DNA from: VRUE01 sp963840565
GTDB lineage: Bacteria > Actinomycetota > Thermoleophilia > Solirubrobacterales > 70-9
Assembly: GCA_963840565.1 (NCBI GenBank)
Contig: CAWIZH010000002.1
Location: 992,001-1,056,000 of the forward strand
Direction of reading: 5' to 3'
Length of the DNA stretch: 64,000 bases
The notes beneath the pieces are model-generated. The model searched no databases. It saw only the letters and a list, made by a program, of their open reading frames with translations, and was not told the origin of the DNA. Every line of letters begins with the position of its first letter. Positions within the stretch are counted from its first letter, which is position 1. Both the position numbers and the translations under genes were made by a program. Below are positions 62,256 to 64,000 of the stretch, in pieces.

Positions 62256-62969
62256 TCAGGCGACTCGGTCGGCGCCTTGGCCGCCGGCCTCGAGCACGAA
62301 CTTGAAGACCGCGGCCGCAAGCAGCGAGCCGACGATCGGGCCAACCAGGTAGGGCCAGACGCCGCCCCACTCGCTGGAGACCAGGGCCGGGCCGAACCAG
62401 CGGGCCGGGTTGAAGGAACCACCGGTCAGCGGACCGCCGACCATGACGATGAAGCCCAGCGTGGTGCCGATCGCCAGCGGAGCCCAGTCCTTGAAGCTCT
62501 TTTTCGAGTAGACCGCGGCGAGGATGACGAGGACGAGGCAGAAGGTGCCGATCGCCTCGATGATCGAGCCACGGAAGTCGCTGCCCAGAATCGGGCTGAC
62601 GGTCGCCGCACCGTAGTGGGTGGCGCGGCCCTCGTCGAGCAGCAGCCCCTTGCAGAGCAGCGCGCCGAGCACACCGCCCGAGAGCTGGGCGAGCATGAAG
62701 ATCAGCGCGTCGACCGAGCCGATCCGTTTGATCACCCACGCGGCAAGCGTCACCGCGGGGTTGAAGTGCCCACCGCTGACCACGCCGAACATGACGATCA
62801 GGCCAAAGAGCAGGAAGGCGTGGACGAGTCCGATAACGGCGAAATCCGACCCGAACTGGGCCTGTTCGCCGGTTGAGACGAATAGCACTACGACGCTGGT
62901 GATGAAGAACACCAGCAGGAAGGTGCCGATTAGCTCAGCAAGATATGCCGCAAGTCCTCGTTCCTGCAC
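62256..62969 (-). CDS. Aquaporin / glycerol-channel (MIP) family protein
   Basis: 237 residues, six TM helices with two half-helix NPA loops: GGHFNPAVTLAAWVIKR (first) and GGSFNPARWFGPALV (second). MQERGLAAYLAELIGTFLLVFFITSVVVLF is the first helix with the conserved Glu. Selectivity residues suggest an AqpZ-like water channel with a wider pore, but glycerol transport cannot be ruled out. GTG 62969 follows GGAGGAG. Frame intact. Confidence 0.9.
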   Translation of the reverse strand: MQERGLAAYLAELIGTFLLVFFITSVVVLFVSTGEQAQFGSDFAVIGLVHAFLLFGLIVMFGVVSGGHFNPAVTLAAWVIKRIGSVDALIFMLAQLSGGVLGALLCKGLLLDEGRATHYGAATVSPILGSDFRGSIIEAIGTFCLVLVILAAVYSKKSFKDWAPLAIGTTLGFIVMVGGPLTGGSFNPARWFGPALVSSEWGGVWPYLVGPIVGSLLAAAVFKFVLEAGGQGADRVA

Positions 62970-63056
62970 TCTCTCTCCTCCTACCTAGATCCCTGAATTC
63001 GACTGGGGCGGCGCCAGTCTACCCATATTGAGCGAATGAAATAGGTTCCCGCCTTG

Positions 63057-64000
63057 ATGAAGTTGGTTGCCGCGCTGCTGGCGGCCGCCCTGCTGCTCAC
63101 CGGCGCCGCCGGTTGCGGCGGGAGCGGCGCTGAACCGGGCGCGCCTGTCGGCGCGACGCTTGTGCTCGACTTCACGCCGAACGCGGTCCACTCCGGCATC
63201 TACGCGGCGCAGCGACAGGGCTACTACCGCGACGAGGGAATCGACCTGACGATCCGCCAGCCGGGCGAATCGACCGACGCTCCGAAGCTGCTCGAGGCGG
63301 GCCGCACCGACTTCGCGATCCTCGACATCCACGACCTCGGCATCGCCCGCGAGCGCGGACTCGACCTGGTCGGGGTGATGCCGTTGGTGCAGCGCCCGCT
63401 CGCCGCGGTGATCGCCCGCAAGGCCAGCGGCGTCAAACGGCCGCGCGAGCTCGAAGGCCACACCGTCGGAGTGACCGGCCTGCCCTCCGACGAAGCGGTG
63501 GTCGACTCCGAGGTCAGCGCCGACGGCGGCAACCCGGCCAAGGTCAAGCGGGTGACGATCGGCTTCAACGCGATCAGCTCGCTTGCCGCCGGCAAGGTCG
63601 ACGCCGCAACGGGGTTCTGGAATGCCGAGGGGGTCGCGCTGCGCCAGCAGGGCGTCCCGATCCGCATCTTCAAGGTCAACGAATACGGAGCACCCCCCTA
63701 CCCGGAGCTGATCCTGACGACGACGCGCGAGACCCTCGATCACGATCCGGATCTGGTCAGCTCGATGGTCGAGGCGACCAGGCGCGGCTACGAATTCACG
63801 GTCGACAGCCCCAAGCAAGGCCTCGACGACCTGCTCGCCGAAGTGCCGAGCCTCGACCGGGCCGACCAGAAGGCGCAGCTACAGGTGCTGCTGCCGGACC
63901 TCCACCCCCTGCCGTTCGACACCGCGGTGCTGCACGAATGGGCTGCTTGGGACCTGAAGCACGGATTGCTTGAACGGCCGCTTGATGTTGAAGCGGCATT
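63057..64000 (+). CDS. ABC transporter substrate-binding lipoprotein, NMT1/THI5-like (cut by window end)
   Basis: The frame is open from ATG 63057 to base 64000, at least 314 residues. Signal peptide MKLVAALLAAALLLTGAAGC with lipobox Cys at 20. Mature protein: LVLDFTPNAVHSGIYAAQRQGYYRDEGIDLTIRQPGESTDAPKLLEAGRTDFAILDIHDLGIARERGL, typical of NMT1/THI5-like (SsuA/ThiY) binding proteins that feed ABC importers of thiamine precursors, taurine or sulfonates. The substrate cannot be told from this; FTPN...HSGIYAA favours the pyrimidine-precursor (ThiY) type. Partner permease and ATPase genes are presumably beyond the window. Divergent to the aquaporin. Confidence 0.85.
   Translation, partial: MKLVAALLAAALLLTGAAGCGGSGAEPGAPVGATLVLDFTPNAVHSGIYAAQRQGYYRDEGIDLTIRQPGESTDAPKLLEAGRTDFAILDIHDLGIARERGLDLVGVMPLVQRPLAAVIARKASGVKRPRELEGHTVGVTGLPSDEAVVDSEVSADGGNPAKVKRVTIGFNAISSLAAGKVDAATGFWNAEGVALRQQGVPIRIFKVNEYGAPPYPELILTTTRETLDHDPDLVSSMVEATRRGYEFTVDSPKQGLDDLLAEVPSLDRADQKAQLQVLLPDLHPLPFDTAVLHEWAAWDLKHGLLERPLDVEAA

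Overview
High-GC actinobacterial chromosome fragment, most likely from the Thermoleophilia/Solirubrobacterales. This is inferred from the complete coenzyme F420 locus with a fused FbiC, an F420-dependent Ddn-type reductase, LAL-type LuxR and class III cyclase regulators, GTG/TTG starts and GTGA/ATGA gene overlaps. No rRNA or other taxonomic marker is present.

Layout. 0-4 kb: end of an unknown gene, an AAA/DUF4143 ATPase preceded by three 22-bp-spaced repeats, a secreted protein and a DUF3307 protein. 3.5-7 kb: a CHASE2 cyclase divergent from an MFS carrier that ends in a cyclic-nucleotide-binding domain. 7-17.4 kb: a large secreted multidomain protein, a DUF4242 protein, a giant LuxR ATPase, two flavin oxidoreductases and a DUF4242-cyclase fusion. 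17.4-27.2 kb: tRNA-Glu and tRNA-Leu, hydrolases, a NUDIX/DUF1330/helical/RDD operon, Ddn-like reductase, beta-propeller protein and VOC protein. 27.3-36.8 kb: msrA, then a stretch that looks lower in GC with lipid/glycolipid transferases and a two-gene Hachiman antiphage system (hamA-hamB). 36.8-42.5 kb: a mobile region with small regulators, decayed repeats, a large serine recombinase running antisense through tRNA-Pro, an HNH gene running into tRNA-Gly, and a complete IS481-type insertion with 15-bp target duplication. 42.5-47.5 kb: PQQ-type propeller lipoprotein, NlpC/P60-like protein, SGNH hydrolase, three tRNAs and a LAGLIDADG gene. 47.5-54.7 kb: a leucine/ketone-body style cluster (acetoacetyl-CoA synthetase, carboxylase beta subunit, HMG-CoA lyase, thioesterase, SDR). 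54.7-62.2 kb: F420 metabolism (F420:NADP reductase, cofD, cofC, cofE, fbiC) interrupted by several long palindromes. The window ends with an aquaporin and a partial ABC substrate-binding lipoprotein.

Quality warning. About 20 conserved genes are broken by frameshifts, nearly all +1 insertions. They cluster at 4-6.4, 15.4, 18-23.4, 43.6-44.6 and 47.7-62 kb and are absent from 23.5-43.6 kb. I treat most as assembly errors, not gene decay, and give full gene spans with the shift sites.

No CRISPR array, rRNA or recognisable riboswitch was seen. The best leads for novelty are the palindromes inside the F420 genes, the cyclase/cNMP-gated carrier pair, the DUF4242-cyclase fusion, and tRNA genes overlapped by recombinase and HNH reading frames.
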